DNA from: Alishewanella longhuensis
GTDB lineage: Bacteria > Pseudomonadota > Gammaproteobacteria > Enterobacterales > Alteromonadaceae
Length of the DNA: 64,000 nucleotides
Direction of reading: 5' to 3'
Assembly: GCF_014653435.1 (NCBI RefSeq)
Contig: NZ_BNAO01000006.1
Location: 711 to 64,710, forward strand
In this document: positions 26,077 through 37,367 of the stretch, piece after piece
Position numbering within the stretch: the first letter of the stretch is position 1
How the letters are laid out: every line of letters begins with the position of its first letter
Made by a program: the position numbers and the translations under genes
Notes under the pieces: model-generated
What the model was told of the DNA's origin: nothing
Seen by the model: the letters and a program-made list of their open reading frames with translations, nothing else
Database searches by the model: none

Positions 26077-28780
26077 GGCAGTGTTTGTATTTCTTACCTG
26101 AACCACAAGGGCAAGGATCGTTACGGCCCACTTTCACGCCATCTCGCATTACAGGTGCACTATTTTGTACCCCTGGCGGTAACTCACCGCCGATTTGTTC
26201 TGCTTCGTCATGCTGGTAATTATGTGGCACATTGTCGGCTTTACGACGTTGCTCTTCAACAGCTTCAACGTCTTCTGCAGCTCGCACCTGTACCCGGCTA
26301 AGTACGCCAATCACATCCAGTTTCAGGTTGTCCAGCATGGTCGAAAACAATTCGAAAGCTTCACGCTTATATTCCTGCTTAGGATTTTTTTGAGCGTAAC
26401 CACGTAGATTAATACCCTGACGCAAATGATCCATGGCAGCCAAATGCTCTTTCCAATGCGTGTCCAGGCTTTGCAGCATAATGGCTTTTTCGAACTGACG
26501 CAGTACTGAGGCGCCAACCATTTGCTCTTTTAAGGTATAAGATGCTGAAATATCTTGTTGGATCCGTTCGCGCAGCTTCTCTTCAAACAACTTTGAATCG
26601 TCTTTTAACCATTGAGCAATAGGTAACTCGACACCAAAATCTGCTTGTAAGCGTTTCTCCAACCCTGGAATATCCCACATTTCATCCAGCGATTGCGGCG
26701 GGATATAGTCGTTAATCACACTTTCAACCACATCTTCACGAATAGCATTAATGGTGTCGCTAATATCAGTGGCATCCAGTAAATCGTTACGCTGCTCATA
26801 AACTACTTTACGCTGATCGTTGGCAACATCATCAAACTCAAGTAATTGCTTACGAATATCAAAGTTACGTGCTTCAACTTTACGCTGTGCATTCTCAATA
26901 GCTCGGCTCACCCAGGGGTGCTCAATAGCCTCGCCCGGCGCCATACCTAAACGACGCATCATTCCCGCCATCCGATCTGAGGCGAAAATACGCATTAAAG
27001 CATCGTCCAGTGACAGATAAAAACGTGAAATACCCGGATCGCCCTGACGGCCGGCACGGCCGCGTAACTGGTTATCGATACGGCGAGATTCATGCCGCTC
27101 GGTACCAATAATATGTAAACCACCGGCGGCAATTACCGCATCATGCCGCTGCTGCCAATCGGCTTTCGCTGCAGCAATGGTAGCGACATCTACATCGGCA
27201 CCCAGTGCTTTAAGTTCAGATTGTAAGCTACCACCTAATACGATATCGGTACCACGGCCAGCCATGTTAGTAGCAATGGTTACGGTGCCTGGTCGACCGG
27301 CATCAGCAATAATTTGTGCTTCGTTGGCGTGAAACTTGGCGTTTAATACTTGATGTTTTATCTTGGCTTTATTTAATAAATTCGATAAATACTCTGAGCT
27401 TTCAATAGAGGCAGTACCCACCAGTACTGGACGACCCGCATCACGCGCTTTTTGAATATCTTCAATAATAGCGTTGTATTTATCATCTGCGGTCAGATAC
27501 ACCAAGTCAGCCAGATCCTGACGCACCATTGGTTTATTGGTTGGTACTACAATGGTTTCTAAACCATAGATTTGCTGGAATTCGAAAGCTTCTGTATCTG
27601 CCGTACCTGTCATACCGCCCAGTTTGTCGTATAAACGGAAGTAATTTTGGAAAGTAATAGAAGCAAGTGTTTGGTTTTCGTTTTGAATACGCACGCCTTC
27701 TTTGGCTTCGACCGCCTGATGCAGACCTTCTGACCAGCGGCGTCCTTCCATAGTCCGGCCGGTATGTTCGTCAACAATAACAATTTCACCCTCTTTTACC
27801 ACGTAATCAACATCGCGCTTAAACAGCTGATGCGCGCGCAAGGCAGCGTACACATGGTGTAATAAAGTGATATTAGCGGCAGAAAATAAGGTGTCATTTT
27901 CAGCAATCATGCCACGCTCGCGCAGCATTTCTTCTACTTTAATTTGACCTTGCTCGGTAAGGTAAACCTGACGGGCTTTCTCATCTACTGTGAAGTGGCC
28001 ATCGCCATGATTGCCTTCTTCATCTTCTTTTTCCTGCTTGACTAACTCAGGAACCAGTATGTTGATTTGCTTATAGAGTTCTGAGCTATCTTCTGCCGGA
28101 CCAGAGATAATCAGAGGTGTTCGGGCTTCATCAATTAAAATAGAGTCTACTTCATCAATAATGGCAAAGGCTAAATCACGCTGTACCCGGTCTTGCGGTG
28201 AAAAGGCCATATTGTCACGCAGATAATCAAAGCCAAATTCGTTATTGGTGCCGTAGGTAATATCAGCAGCATAAGCTTGTTGCTTTTCAGGATGCGCCAG
28301 GCCAGGAATATTTACGCCAACTGTTAGCCCTAAAAAACTAAACAACGGCTCATTAGTTTGTGCGTCGCGCTTTGCCAGATAATCGTTAACCGTAATAACA
28401 TGCACGGATTTACCGCTTAACGCATTTAAGTACGCTGGCAGGGTGGCGGTTAAGGTTTTACCTTCACCGGTGCGCATTTCAGAAATTTTGCCTTGATGCA
28501 GTACCATACCACCTAGTAATTGCACATCAAAATGCCGCATATTAAAAACACGTTTACTGGCTTCACGCACGGTGGCAAAAGCTTCGGCAAGAATGTCATC
28601 CAGACTGGCACCATCTTTTACCCGTTGCTTAAACTCGCTGGTCTTATTTTTTAGTTGTTCGTCACTCAGCTTTTCGTATTCAGCTTCCAGGGCATTAATT
28701 TGTAACACCTGTTTTTTTAGCTTTTTTAAGAAACGGTCATTACGGCTACCAACTAATTTGGCAAAAAGTTTTCCAAACAT
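26060..28780 (-). CDS. secA: Preprotein translocase ATPase SecA
   Basis: A 906-residue motor that drives unfolded proteins through SecYEG. Walker A GEGKT is at 105-109, the DEAD-like [18 protein letters not shown] follows near 207, and the second ATPase lobe carries [10 protein letters not shown] and [11 protein letters not shown]. The C-terminal zinc motif [13 protein letters not shown] (C890, C892, C901, H902) binds SecB. Full length for the family. The gene upstream on the other strand is dciA; no SecM-like regulator was found. Confidence 0.97.
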   Translation of the reverse strand: MFGKLFAKLVGSRNDRFLKKLKKQVLQINALEAEYEKLSDEQLKNKTSEFKQRVKDGASLDDILAEAFATVREASKRVFNMRHFDVQLLGGMVLHQGKISEMRTGEGKTLTATLPAYLNALSGKSVHVITVNDYLAKRDAQTNEPLFSFLGLTVGVNIPGLAHPEKQQAYAADITYGTNNEFGFDYLRDNMAFSPQDRVQRDLAFAIIDEVDSILIDEARTPLIISGPAEDSSELYKQINILVPELVKQEKEDEEGNHGDGHFTVDEKARQVYLTEQGQIKVEEMLRERGMIAENDTLFSAANITLLHHVYAALRAHQLFKRDVDYVVKEGEIVIVDEHTGRTMEGRRWSEGLHQAVEAKEGVRIQNENQTLASITFQNYFRLYDKLGGMTGTADTEAFEFQQIYGLETIVVPTNKPMVRQDLADLVYLTADDKYNAIIEDIQKARDAGRPVLVGTASIESSEYLSNLLNKAKIKHQVLNAKFHANEAQIIADAGRPGTVTIATNMAGRGTDIVLGGSLQSELKALGADVDVATIAAAKADWQQRHDAVIAAGGLHIIGTERHESRRIDNQLRGRAGRQGDPGISRFYLSLDDALMRIFASDRMAGMMRRLGMAPGEAIEHPWVSRAIENAQRKVEARNFDIRKQLLEFDDVANDQRKVVYEQRNDLLDATDISDTINAIREDVVESVINDYIPPQSLDEMWDIPGLEKRLQADFGVELPIAQWLKDDSKLFEEKLRERIQQDISASYTLKEQMVGASVLRQFEKAIMLQSLDTHWKEHLAAMDHLRQGINLRGYAQKNPKQEYKREAFELFSTMLDNLKLDVIGVLSRVQVRAAEDVEAVEEQRRKADNVPHNYQHDEAEQIGGELPPGVQNSAPVMRDGVKVGRNDPCPCGSGKKYKHCHGQLS

Positions 28781-29056
28781 TATCCAGATACCATTTTAAG
28801 TTAAAACTGCTATGCAGCCCTGGCTATGCCAGTGTTTATAGTGATTGTAAAATCCGTACTACCTGAGGTAGTAGCAGACTTGACTGGGCCCTTCAGTCGC
28901 TTGGGTATAGGTCTGTCACAAAAGGCAGACACTGGCAAAAGTTAACAGGATATGGTGCTGAATTATCCGGTTTTCAAGGGGCTTATGCTACTGCCTGCCT
29001 TGAAAAACTGTTACACTTTATTAGCCATTATCCTCGTCAACACAGGTTACCTGCTG
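28781..29056. other. Divergent secA/dciA intergenic region
   Basis: A 276-bp gap that must hold the promoters of both genes. An in-frame ATG at 28952 upstream of dciA would add a hydrophobic stretch and lacks a usable ribosome binding site, so I leave it out. No secM-type open frame with an arrest motif was seen. Confidence 0.5.
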
Positions 29057-29506
29057 ATGAAACGTTACAGCCATAAACCGGAAGATTTAGCCAAGTTGTT
29101 TGGCCAAAGCCCGTTGGCTAAAGTACAACGACAGCACCAGCAAGTTTCGCAGCTTAATGCCGAACTCTGCCAGATCCTGCAATTATCACATCTGAGTTTT
29201 TGCCAGGTAGCCACCATAAAAGATGGTCGAGCTATTATTTTGTGCAGTTCAGCTGCCTGGGCTACCCGTCTGAAAATGCAACGCGATGCCATTCTAGACA
29301 ATTTCCGCAGAAAAATCTTGCCTGATTTAGCCGGGATTGACATTGAGGTGTCACCAAATGGTCAAAATATTCCTTTGCTTGTGCAAGAAACTGCCGCTAA
29401 GCCCTATATGGCCGCGATGAGTGAAGATAGCAGAGCAAAGTTACAACAAGCCGCTAACCTGACTAATGGCCCAGTGCAACAAGCTTTGCAGCGACTGCTA
29501 AAGTAG
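29057..29506 (+). CDS. dciA: DciA-type replicative helicase loader (DUF721)
   Basis: A 149-residue protein of the DUF721/DciA family, the ancestral bacterial partner that delivers DnaB helicase to the origin. MKRYSHKPEDLAKLFG begins the family core, with the strand ATIKDGRAIILCSSAAWATRL (first 20 residues) near 70 and a Q-rich helix before it. The start at 29057 is set by the family; its ribosome binding site is weak. The lpxC-dciA-secA neighbourhood is common in gammaproteobacteria. It is followed within eight bases by a duplicated DnaA-box cluster. Confidence 0.85.
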   Translation: MKRYSHKPEDLAKLFGQSPLAKVQRQHQQVSQLNAELCQILQLSHLSFCQVATIKDGRAIILCSSAAWATRLKMQRDAILDNFRRKILPDLAGIDIEVSPNGQNIPLLVQETAAKPYMAAMSEDSRAKLQQAANLTNGPVQQALQRLLK

Positions 29507-29513
29507 CCATACC

Positions 29514-29621
29514 GTACCGGAGTTGTATGGATAACTTGGTTTTGGTACCGGAGTTATGTGGATAACAGTACCGGAGTTGTATGGATAACTTGGTTTTGGT
29601 ACCGGAGTTATGTGGATAACA
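29514..29621. repeat. Two perfect 54-bp tandem repeats carrying DnaA boxes
   Basis: 29514-29567 and 29568-29621 are identical 54-mers. Each holds two versions of GTACCGGAGTTRTRTGGATAAC, about 30 bp apart. One version contains TGTGGATAA, the reverse complement of the consensus DnaA box TTATCCACA (29557-29565 and 29611-29619). The other contains TATGGATAA, one base off (29526-29534 and 29580-29588). All four point the same way with 31/23/31-bp steps. Confidence 0.85.
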
Positions 29622-29643
29622 TAAAGAGTTAAAAAAGAGGGTT

Positions 29644-29670
29644 TAAAAAAGCCGCTTAGCGGCTTTTTTA
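29644..29670. terminator. Bidirectional terminator between dciA and lpxC
   Basis: TAAAAAAGCCGC-tta-GCGGCTTTTTTA is a symmetrical stem with an A-run on one side and a T-run on the other, so it can stop transcripts from dciA (plus) and lpxC (minus). Confidence 0.88.
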
Positions 29671-29685
29671 ACATCAGACAGTTGC

Positions 29686-30597
29686 TTAGGCTAATTGGGG
29701 TGCAAGAAAAGAGATAGGCATTTCTGCTTTGTCTTCAAAGGTAACAAATTCCCAATTTTCCTGATTGGCCAACACGGCGCCTAATAATTGATTATTCAGG
29801 GCGTGACCTGTTTTAAATGAGCAAAACTCACCTAAAATGCTGTAACCGGCCATATACAAATCACCAATCGCATCCAGAATTTTGTGTTTGATAAATTCGT
29901 CTTCATAGCGTAAACCGTCTTGGTTTAACACTCTGAACTCATCTAACACCACAGCATTATCCATACTGCCACCTAGCGCCAGATTGTTCGCCCGTAAAAA
30001 CTCAACTTCGTGCAGGAAGCCGAAAGTACGGGCGCGGCTGATGTCTTTAATAAAGCTGGCGGCAGAGAATTCCATCACCACATGCTGGGTAGTCTCAGAG
30101 ATCACCGGATGATTAAAGCTGATAGCAAAGTCTAGTTTAAAGCCATTATACGGCTTGAACTCAGCCCATTTATCGCCATCTTCTACCCGCACCGCACGTT
30201 TAATCCGAATAAATTTTTTCGCTAAACGCTGTTCGGCAATCCCCGCTTCCAGCAATAGATAAACAAATGGATTGGCACTACCGTCCATAATCGGAATTTC
30301 TGCCGAATCAACATCAATAACCAGGTTATCAATGCCTAATCCAGCAATAGCCGCCATCAGATGTTCGGTGGTTGACAGGCGCACGCCCTGTTCATTAATT
30401 AAACAGGTACACATCACGGTATCACCCACTAAAGAGGGGGTAATTTTAAAGTCAACAACCGGGGTCAAGTCTACACGACGAAATACAATACCTGTATTGT
30501 CAGGTGCAGGCCGGAGAGTAAGCGTAACCTTTTCACCTTTATGTAGCCCAACACCTACGGTACTGACTGTGTGGTTGATGGTACGTTGTTTAATCAT
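29686..30597 (-). CDS. lpxC: UDP-3-O-acyl-N-acetylglucosamine deacetylase LpxC
   Basis: The 303-residue zinc enzyme that commits UDP-acyl-GlcNAc to lipid A synthesis. Zinc ligands are visible: H79 in [10 protein letters not shown] and the H/D pair in [11 protein letters not shown]. The ATG at 30597 ([11 protein letters not shown], as in E. coli) has AGGAAA about six bases ahead; the longer upstream frame is leader. In E. coli the level is set by FtsH through the C-terminal tail; here the tail ends APQLA. It is separated from ftsZ by a terminator and so probably has its own promoter in 30598-30717. Confidence 0.97.
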   Translation of the reverse strand: MIKQRTINHTVSTVGVGLHKGEKVTLTLRPAPDNTGIVFRRVDLTPVVDFKITPSLVGDTVMCTCLINEQGVRLSTTEHLMAAIAGLGIDNLVIDVDSAEIPIMDGSANPFVYLLLEAGIAEQRLAKKFIRIKRAVRVEDGDKWAEFKPYNGFKLDFAISFNHPVISETTQHVVMEFSAASFIKDISRARTFGFLHEVEFLRANNLALGGSMDNAVVLDEFRVLNQDGLRYEDEFIKHKILDAIGDLYMAGYSILGEFCSFKTGHALNNQLLGAVLANQENWEFVTFEDKAEMPISFLAPQLA

Positions 30598-30717
30598 AAG
30601 TTTTTCCTGCTCAATTAGTAAGCAACGATAAACGGGCGCGCAGCATAGCACATGACACTCACTATGCCAAATTATAGCTTAACAGCTGATGAATTTCATC
30701 CGCCGTAAAAACTGTTC

Positions 30718-30744
30718 AAGCATAGCCGCTCAGCGGCTATGCTT
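30718..30744 (-). terminator. Terminator at the end of the dcw operon
   Basis: AAGCATAGCCGC-tca-GCGGCTATGCTT, a 12-bp perfect stem, overlaps the ftsZ stop codon. On the minus strand a short GTTTTTA follows after a few bases. It likely ends the ftsZ transcript and insulates lpxC. Confidence 0.7.
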
Positions 30745-31906
30745 AGTCTGCCTGCTTACGCAAAAATGCTGGGATATCGAAGATATCGATACCACCTTTT
30801 GCCTCGGCCTGAGGCTTAGCCTGTGGCAATTCCTCACGCTGAGCAACCGTTGCCGGTGCAGCTTGCCGCACGGCATTGCCATGTTGGACATAAGTTGCCG
30901 TTACAGGTTCAGCACGGTGCGCTGGCACTAAGCTAATATCTGGCCGACGATCAGCTCCGATACCAGTGGCAACCACTGTTACCCGTAACTCGTCATGCAT
31001 TTCTGGATCAATTACCGCACCCACTACAACGGTCGCATTCTCAGAAGCAAAGGCTTTAACCGCATTACCTACGATTTCAAACTCTTCGATACTGATGTCT
31101 AGACCTGCAGTAATGTTTACCAAAATACCTTTGGCGCCTGACAAGTCGATATCTTCCAATAACGGGCTGGAAATCGCCTGCTCTGCTGCCTCTTCCGCCC
31201 GGTCCGGACCACTGGCGCGGCCAGTACCCATCATGGCAGTGCCCATTTCAGACATTACGGTGCGAACGTCTGCAAAGTCCACATTAATTAGACCAGGACG
31301 GGTAATTAATTCTGCGATACCCTGCACGGCACCCAGTAAAACATTATTAGCCGCTTTAAAGGCATCTAACAAACTGGTGCCTTTACCCAATACTTTTAAT
31401 AGCTTATCGTTTGGAATAGTAATCAAGGAGTCAACATGTTTGCTTAACTCTAAAATACCTTCATCAGCATAGGCGGTGCGCTTTTTCCCTTCAAACGGGA
31501 AGGGTTTGGTTACCACAGCAACCGTTAAAATACCTAACTCTCTGGCAACTTCAGCCACGATTGGCGCCGCACCTGTACCAGTACCACCGCCCATACCTGC
31601 AGCGATAAAAATCATATCGGCGCCTTGCAGGGTTTTCTTGATGGTTTCCCGATCTTCTTCAGCTGAACGCCGACCAATTTCTGGATTTGCACCAGCGCCT
31701 AAACCTTTAGTGACGCTGGCACCTAGTTGTAAGGTCACATTAGCTGAAGAATTACGTAACGCCTGTGCATCCGTGTTGGCCGCGACAAACTCTACACCTT
31801 CTATATTGCTGGCAACCATATATTCAACAGCATTACCGCCGCCGCCGCCAACGCCTATCACTTTAATAACAGCTTCTTCGCTGTGGTTTTCCATTAACTC
31901 AAACAT
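30743..31906 (-). CDS. ftsZ: Cell division GTPase FtsZ
   Basis: The 387-residue tubulin-like protein that forms the Z ring. The GTP-binding tubulin signature GGGTGTG is at 106-112. After a short linker rich in Ala, Gln and Glu, the conserved C-terminal peptide [15 protein letters not shown] provides the binding site for FtsA, ZipA and ZapD. Last gene of the dcw cluster, 27 bp after ftsA. Confidence 0.98.
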   Translation of the reverse strand: MFELMENHSEEAVIKVIGVGGGGGNAVEYMVASNIEGVEFVAANTDAQALRNSSANVTLQLGASVTKGLGAGANPEIGRRSAEEDRETIKKTLQGADMIFIAAGMGGGTGTGAAPIVAEVARELGILTVAVVTKPFPFEGKKRTAYADEGILELSKHVDSLITIPNDKLLKVLGKGTSLLDAFKAANNVLLGAVQGIAELITRPGLINVDFADVRTVMSEMGTAMMGTGRASGPDRAEEAAEQAISSPLLEDIDLSGAKGILVNITAGLDISIEEFEIVGNAVKAFASENATVVVGAVIDPEMHDELRVTVVATGIGADRRPDISLVPAHRAEPVTATYVQHGNAVRQAAPATVAQREELPQAKPQAEAKGGIDIFDIPAFLRKQAD

Positions 31907-31933
31907 AGCTCTCTCTCCGTTTTTTACGCTTAC

Positions 31934-33169
31934 TTAAAACTGACCATTAAACCAGCTGGTAATTTTTTTGAAAAAACTACTTACTGGATCCCGGCTTTGA
32001 CCGGCAGCCTTATGCTGGCTGCGCACGTCTTTGCCATAAAGCAACAAACCAATGACACTGGCATAAGCCGGATCATTTACATATTCTCTTAAACCGGTTA
32101 TATGCATCGGATAACCGAGCCGCACCGGCATCTGGAAGATATCTTCGGCAAACTCCACCGCACCTTCCATTTTCGCTGTACCGCCGGTAAGTACCAGACC
32201 TGCAGCAATTTGCTCTTCTAAACCACTGGAGCGTATTTCTTCTTGCACCAGCTCAAATAACTCCTGATAGCGTGGCTCAACCACTTCTGCCAGCGTATGC
32301 CGTGACATTGAACGCGCTGGCCTGCCGCCAACACTAGGCACTTCAATACTTTCTTCCTTGCCGACCATGCTGCGCAAGGCGCAGGCATATTGCACTTTTA
32401 TATCTTCGGCATGGCTCAGCGGTGTGCGGAAAATTTTAGCGATATCGCTGGTTACTTGATTACCTGCCACCGGAATCACTGCCGTGTGACGCAAAGCACC
32501 GTTGGTAAAGATAGAAATATCAATAGTGCCGCCGCCAACATCTACTACGCAAACACCCAGCTCTTTTTCATCGTCGGTCAAGACGGCATAACTGGATGCC
32601 AGCGAAGAAAAAATGAGCTGGTCGACATGCAGCCCACAACGCTCTACACACTTTTCAATATTCTTCGCCATATCGTTGGCACAAGTAATAATGTGCGCCC
32701 GGGCTTCCATGCGCACACCAGACATGCCTACCGGGCTTTTAATACCCTCTTGCATATCAACCGAAAATTCTTGCGGCAGCACATGCAGCATGCGCCGCTC
32801 TGCAGAGATCGGCACTGATTTAGCTGCATGAATCACATTGGCCACATCTTCGTTGGTCACTTCAGTATCATTAATTGGCACCATACCGCTTTCATTTTGA
32901 CAGCGAATATGTTTACCGGTAATACCAAGATAAACGGACGATACCTGGCAGTCGGCCATCAGTTCAGCTTCATTAATCGCCCGTTGCACCGCCTGCACTA
33001 CCAGATTAAGATCATTTACGCCGCCTTTATCCATGCCGCGGGAGGCATGGCTACCCACGCCAACGATGCTTAGTTGGTTGTCTGCAGTAATTTCACCGAC
33101 CACTGCTTTTATCTGGGCAGTGCCGATATCCAGGCCAACAATTAAATCCCGCTCTAACGACTTTGTCAT
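31934..33169 (-). CDS. ftsA: Cell division protein FtsA
   Basis: A 411-residue actin-like ATPase that tethers FtsZ to the membrane. Phosphate-binding loops GLDIGTAQIKAVVGE and VVDVGGGTIDISI are clear, and the C-terminal amphipathic helix SSFFKKITSWFNGQF provides the membrane anchor. It overlaps ftsQ by four bases. Confidence 0.97.
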   Translation of the reverse strand: MTKSLERDLIVGLDIGTAQIKAVVGEITADNQLSIVGVGSHASRGMDKGGVNDLNLVVQAVQRAINEAELMADCQVSSVYLGITGKHIRCQNESGMVPINDTEVTNEDVANVIHAAKSVPISAERRMLHVLPQEFSVDMQEGIKSPVGMSGVRMEARAHIITCANDMAKNIEKCVERCGLHVDQLIFSSLASSYAVLTDDEKELGVCVVDVGGGTIDISIFTNGALRHTAVIPVAGNQVTSDIAKIFRTPLSHAEDIKVQYACALRSMVGKEESIEVPSVGGRPARSMSRHTLAEVVEPRYQELFELVQEEIRSSGLEEQIAAGLVLTGGTAKMEGAVEFAEDIFQMPVRLGYPMHITGLREYVNDPAYASVIGLLLYGKDVRSQHKAAGQSRDPVSSFFKKITSWFNGQF

Positions 33170-33921
33170 GTTTTTCTCTTTGTTTCTGTTATTGCATAGC
33201 GCACGGCAATACCCGTGTCGTAACGTAAATCTACCTCAGCCATCCCGGCTGTATTATGTTGCTGCATCGTCGGATATAAATCCACGAAGCGCTGTAACCG
33301 TTTTAACGTATCATCCCGCCCCAACTGCAGTAGCACGCCATCTGCCAGCTCTAGCCGCCAGGCAAAACGTTCTGTTAACCAAACCTTGCGAACATCAAAC
33401 TCGTGCAGCGCTAATAATTGCTGCATATGACTAAACATGTTCAGGGCATCCTGCTCAGTGCCAGCCGGCCCGTGCAATATCGGTAAAGGCATTTGCAACT
33501 GTTCTAGCGGGGCACTAAATACTTCCCCTTTTTTATTGATAAGTTGCTCAGTATTCCATATCGCTACCGGTTGCTGCTCTGTTACCACCACCACCAGGGT
33601 ATCAGGCCATTGTTTGCGCACGGCTACCTGATACACCCAATGTTGCTGATGCAGGAACTGCTGCACCTGATCCACATTCACACTAAAAAAATTACCCACA
33701 TATTCTTGCTGCAACCGCTGCTGTAATGCAGGCGCGTCTAAATGCTGGAAATTACCATACAGCTTTACCTGCGATATGGGCGCACTTTGCTGATCTTGTA
33801 CCCAGTGCACTAATTGCCAGCTTAAATAACCGAAAAACAGCAACGAGAAGCCAAAAAACACTACCCCGCTAATAAAAGCGGCGCGGCTAGGTGTTGGCTG
33901 AACAGCTTGCTGCAACGTCAT
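33166..33921 (-). CDS. ftsQ: Cell division protein FtsQ
   Basis: A 251-residue bitopic protein linking early and late divisome proteins. It has one N-terminal membrane helix (about 15-35), a POTRA domain (VKLYGNFQHLDAPALQQRL, about 52-70 onward) and a beta domain containing the VWLTERFAWRLEL segment. One base separates its start from the ddl stop. Confidence 0.94.
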   Translation of the reverse strand: MTLQQAVQPTPSRAAFISGVVFFGFSLLFFGYLSWQLVHWVQDQQSAPISQVKLYGNFQHLDAPALQQRLQQEYVGNFFSVNVDQVQQFLHQQHWVYQVAVRKQWPDTLVVVVTEQQPVAIWNTEQLINKKGEVFSAPLEQLQMPLPILHGPAGTEQDALNMFSHMQQLLALHEFDVRKVWLTERFAWRLELADGVLLQLGRDDTLKRLQRFVDLYPTMQQHNTAGMAEVDLRYDTGIAVRYAITETKRKT

Positions 33922-33922
33922 T

Positions 33923-34834
33923 TTAGCTGCGCGCCTTCTCAGCCTGACTCAAAATAGCCAGCACCAACTGTTGGAAACTATAGCCAGCGGCTTTCGCTGC
34001 CATGGGTACTAAAGATTTTTCGGTCATCCCCGGCACCGTATTAACTTCCAGCAGATAATGTTGCCCCTGTTGATCTAACATCAAGTCAACCCGTCCCCAG
34101 CCGCTGGCACCTACCGCTTTAAAGGCGGCCAGCGCCGTTGCTTGCATCGCTTCTGTTAACTCTGCCGTCAAGGGTGCAGGACACAGATACTCAGTGCTAT
34201 TAGCCTGATATTTAGCTTCGTAATCATAAAAAGCACGTGGTGTACGCATTTCTACTATCGGTAACACTTCATCATTTAACACGGCGATGGTGAATTCACG
34301 ACCATTGATCCAGCACTCCAGCAACACTTCCTGGTCATATTGATGCGCCGTGGCAATAGCCGTCGCCAACTCTTCCGCTGTGCTGGCCGCACTCATACCA
34401 ATGCTAGACCCTTCATTAGCCGGTTTTACCATTACCTTGCCGCCTAATTGTGCGAGCATAGCGGCATAATCGGTATCATCCGGGCGGGCCACCAAAAACG
34501 GTGCTGTGGGCAAGCCTTGTGCTTGAAACAACCACTTGCAGCGAATTTTATCCATTGCCAGCGCCGAGCCTAAAACGCCGCTGCCGGTATAAGGTAAACC
34601 CAGTAATTGCAAGGCCCCTTGCATAGTACCATCTTCTCCGCCTCGGCCATGCAGCACAATAAACACTTGATCTGCCTGTAAGCTGCTTAATGGCTGCTCT
34701 TTCGGATCAAAGGCAAAAGCGGCAACTCCGGCCTCTTGCAGCGCATTTAGCACGGCCTTGCCTGAACGCAGTGACACTTCTCGTTCCGCTGAATGCCCAC
34801 CAAACAACACCGCCACTTTACCAAACTGATTCAT
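33923..34834 (-). CDS. ddl: D-alanine--D-alanine ligase
   Basis: A 303-residue ATP-grasp enzyme that makes D-Ala-D-Ala for murein precursors (DdlB type by position). N-terminal [17 protein letters not shown], the ATP-binding [12 protein letters not shown] and the C-terminal [17 protein letters not shown] are conserved. Overlaps murC by ATGA. Confidence 0.97.
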   Translation of the reverse strand: MNQFGKVAVLFGGHSAEREVSLRSGKAVLNALQEAGVAAFAFDPKEQPLSSLQADQVFIVLHGRGGEDGTMQGALQLLGLPYTGSGVLGSALAMDKIRCKWLFQAQGLPTAPFLVARPDDTDYAAMLAQLGGKVMVKPANEGSSIGMSAASTAEELATAIATAHQYDQEVLLECWINGREFTIAVLNDEVLPIVEMRTPRAFYDYEAKYQANSTEYLCPAPLTAELTEAMQATALAAFKAVGASGWGRVDLMLDQQGQHYLLEVNTVPGMTEKSLVPMAAKAAGYSFQQLVLAILSQAEKARS

Positions 34835-36285
34835 AATGGGGCTCCCTTAGTGGCTTTTAACTGTTCAATATCTAATTGCATAGCCGCCAACTGCTTAACC
34901 AAGCTGCCAATATTACCTGCGCCCTGAGTTAATACTACATCGCCATCTTGCAGCACATCAGCCAGGCTGGCGGCTAAGTCGGCGGGTTGTGCTACATAAA
35001 TCGGTTCAAGTTGGCCTCGGGCCCGGATAGAGCGCGCTAAACTGCGGCTATCAGCACCGGCTATCGGTGCTTCGCCGGCCGCATACACTTCCAGCAACAG
35101 TAGGGCATCCACTTCCGATAGCACCTTGGCAAAATCGTCATACAGATCCCGGGTACGGGTATAACGATGTGGCTGATAACACATTACCAAGCGGCGCTCT
35201 GGCCAGGCGTTACGCACTGCAGCGACAGTAGCCGCAACTTCAGTTGGGTGATGGCCATAATCATCTAGTAGCAATACTTTGCCACGACCAGTATCAAACT
35301 CGCCATATTGCTGGAAGCGGCGACCAATACCTTCAAATTTGCTTAGTGCCGCTAAAATTGCTTGCTCGGCAATACCTTCATCCTGCGCCAGTGCAAAAGC
35401 AGCGGTCGCATTTAAAGCGTTATGCTTACCCGGCAGGTTTAGGCTAACTTCACGCTGATTACCCTGTGGATCAGTAATCAAAAACAGACTGCGTGTACCT
35501 TGTTGGCTAAAATCGCTAATAACATAATCAGCATCACTACTAAAACCGTAAGTCAGCACAGTGCGGCCAATACGTGGGATGAGCTCCCGTAACACAGGAT
35601 CGTCCAGACATACTACGGCCATACCGTAGAACGGTAGGTTATGTAAAAACTCTAAATAGGTGGCTTTCAGCTTTTCAAAGTCACCTTGATAGGTGTCCAT
35701 ATGATCAGCTTCAATGTTAGTAATAACAGTGGCCATCGGTTGTAAATGCAGGAATGAGGCATCACTTTCATCCGCTTCAGCAATCAGATAACGGCCAGCC
35801 CCCAGCCGAGCATTAGAACCAGCAGAGTTTAACAGACCACCAATCACAAAGGTGGGATCAGCGCCTGCCTCGGCAAAAATAGAGGCCATTAAACTGGTAG
35901 TTGTTGTTTTCCCATGGGTGCCCGCAATAGCAATACCATGGCGAAAACGCATTAACTCACCCAGCATTTCGGCTCGGCGTACTACTGGAATTCTTACTTC
36001 GCGCGCTGCGGCCACTTCAGCATTATCGGCTTTAATAGCACTGGATACCACCACTACACTGGCACCGCTAATGTTGTCGGCACTGTGGCCAAAAAACAGC
36101 TCGGCACCTAAACCGCGCAGCCGATCAGTAACAGCGCCGGGCGCAATATCCGAACCCGATACCTTGTAACCTTCATTTAATAGCACTTCGGCGATACCGC
36201 CCATGCCAGCACCACCAATGCCAACGAAATGAATACGCTCAACCCGGCGCATCGCCAGTTTTTTATGTTGTAGGGTGGTAATCAT
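34831..36285 (-). CDS. murC: UDP-N-acetylmuramate--L-alanine ligase MurC
   Basis: A Mur ligase of about 484 residues adding L-Ala to UDP-MurNAc. The Rossmann start [17 protein letters not shown] and the ATP loop [11 protein letters not shown] are present, with the [14 protein letters not shown] motif near residue 345. The ATG at 36285 gives a four-base overlap with murG and is preferred over the longer frame. Confidence 0.97.
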   Translation of the reverse strand: MITTLQHKKLAMRRVERIHFVGIGGAGMGGIAEVLLNEGYKVSGSDIAPGAVTDRLRGLGAELFFGHSADNISGASVVVVSSAIKADNAEVAAAREVRIPVVRRAEMLGELMRFRHGIAIAGTHGKTTTTSLMASIFAEAGADPTFVIGGLLNSAGSNARLGAGRYLIAEADESDASFLHLQPMATVITNIEADHMDTYQGDFEKLKATYLEFLHNLPFYGMAVVCLDDPVLRELIPRIGRTVLTYGFSSDADYVISDFSQQGTRSLFLITDPQGNQREVSLNLPGKHNALNATAAFALAQDEGIAEQAILAALSKFEGIGRRFQQYGEFDTGRGKVLLLDDYGHHPTEVAATVAAVRNAWPERRLVMCYQPHRYTRTRDLYDDFAKVLSEVDALLLLEVYAAGEAPIAGADSRSLARSIRARGQLEPIYVAQPADLAASLADVLQDGDVVLTQGAGNIGSLVKQLAAMQLDIEQLKATKGAPL

Positions 36286-37367
36286 ACTGCTCGTCCTGTT
36301 ACTTGCTGACATAATGCGACGACCTCGGCAGTGGCATTATGCAGTGCCTGCCTGCGAGCATTTTCTCCACGCTGCTGCAGCACACCTTTATCTTTTAAAC
36401 ACGGTGCCAAAATTGGCACTATTCCCGGCTCGGTTAATTGCGCTTGTGCTAACAACCAACCCGCCTCTTTTGTTGTCAGGCTTTTGGCGTTTGCCGTTTG
36501 ATGATCGTCAATAGCGCTGGGCAGCGGTATAAAGACCGCGGCTAAACCGGCCGCCGCGATTTCGCTGACTGTTAAAGCCCCGGCACGGCATATGACGACA
36601 TCGGCCCAACGATAAGCCTCTGCCATATCTGTGATAAAAGCACTTACCGTCACTGCCACACCTTTTTCCACTAACGGCTGATAAGCTGCCTGCACGGCCT
36701 TCAGCATCGCTTCACCGCTTTGATGACGGACGGCTATCGCACCTGCTGCCGCTAAAGTGGCAAATTGCCCAGGTAATTGCTCATTTAACGCCTTGGCACC
36801 TAAACTACCGCCAATCACTAAAATGCGAAGCTCAGGGTTTTCTGGCCGATTTTCCCGACAGCTCAGCAATTCCGAGCGCACCGGGTTACCCACCACATAT
36901 TGTTTACTGGAACCGGCAAACGCCTGTGGAAAGGCGACCAGCACCTTGTTAGCCAATTTAGCCAATAATGTATTAGTACTGCCGGCAACGGCATTTTGCT
37001 CGTGAATAAGTAGTGGCACACCGGCTAACCAGGCAGCTAGGCCACCCGGACCACTGGCATAACCACCAAAACCCAGCACTAACGCAGGCTTTAATTGCTT
37101 AATAAGCTTACGTGCCTGCCAAACTGAGCGCATTAACATCAGGGGGGCAGCTAACAGATTGCGTAAGCCTTTACCACGCAATCCTGAAACCTGAATAGGG
37201 TAAAATGACCAGCCAAACTGCGGTACCAGACGAGCTTCCATTCTGTCTGCCGTACCCAACCAGGCGATATCCCAACCTGCTTCGCTTAATGCTTTAGCCA
37301 CGGCTTGCGCCGGGAAAATATGGCCGCCAGTGCCACCTGCCATAATGAGTGCCAGAGGTTTAGTCAT
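36282..37367 (-). CDS. murG: Lipid II synthase MurG (GT28)
   Basis: A 361-residue membrane-associated glycosyltransferase that adds GlcNAc to lipid I. The signature loops [12 protein letters not shown] and [14 protein letters not shown] are seen, with the donor-binding [22 protein letters not shown] (first 20 residues) near residue 265. The start MTKPLALIM at 37367 overlaps the end of ftsW by eight bases. Confidence 0.97.
   Translation of the reverse strand: MTKPLALIMAGGTGGHIFPAQAVAKALSEAGWDIAWLGTADRMEARLVPQFGWSFYPIQVSGLRGKGLRNLLAAPLMLMRSVWQARKLIKQLKPALVLGFGGYASGPGGLAAWLAGVPLLIHEQNAVAGSTNTLLAKLANKVLVAFPQAFAGSSKQYVVGNPVRSELLSCRENRPENPELRILVIGGSLGAKALNEQLPGQFATLAAAGAIAVRHQSGEAMLKAVQAAYQPLVEKGVAVTVSAFITDMAEAYRWADVVICRAGALTVSEIAAAGLAAVFIPLPSAIDDHQTANAKSLTTKEAGWLLAQAQLTEPGIVPILAPCLKDKGVLQQRGENARRQALHNATAEVVALCQQVTGRAV

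Noticed and set aside
28952-29056. N-terminal extension of dciA adding a hydrophobic segment, or a SecM-like leader for secA
   Set aside because: The ATG at 28952 has AGGA only one base away. The family core starts at 29057, the gene is on the opposite strand from secA, and no arrest-type motif is visible.
32390-33073. Plus-strand open frames over ftsA
   Set aside because: They are antisense shadows of ftsA, which is unmistakable in the other strand.
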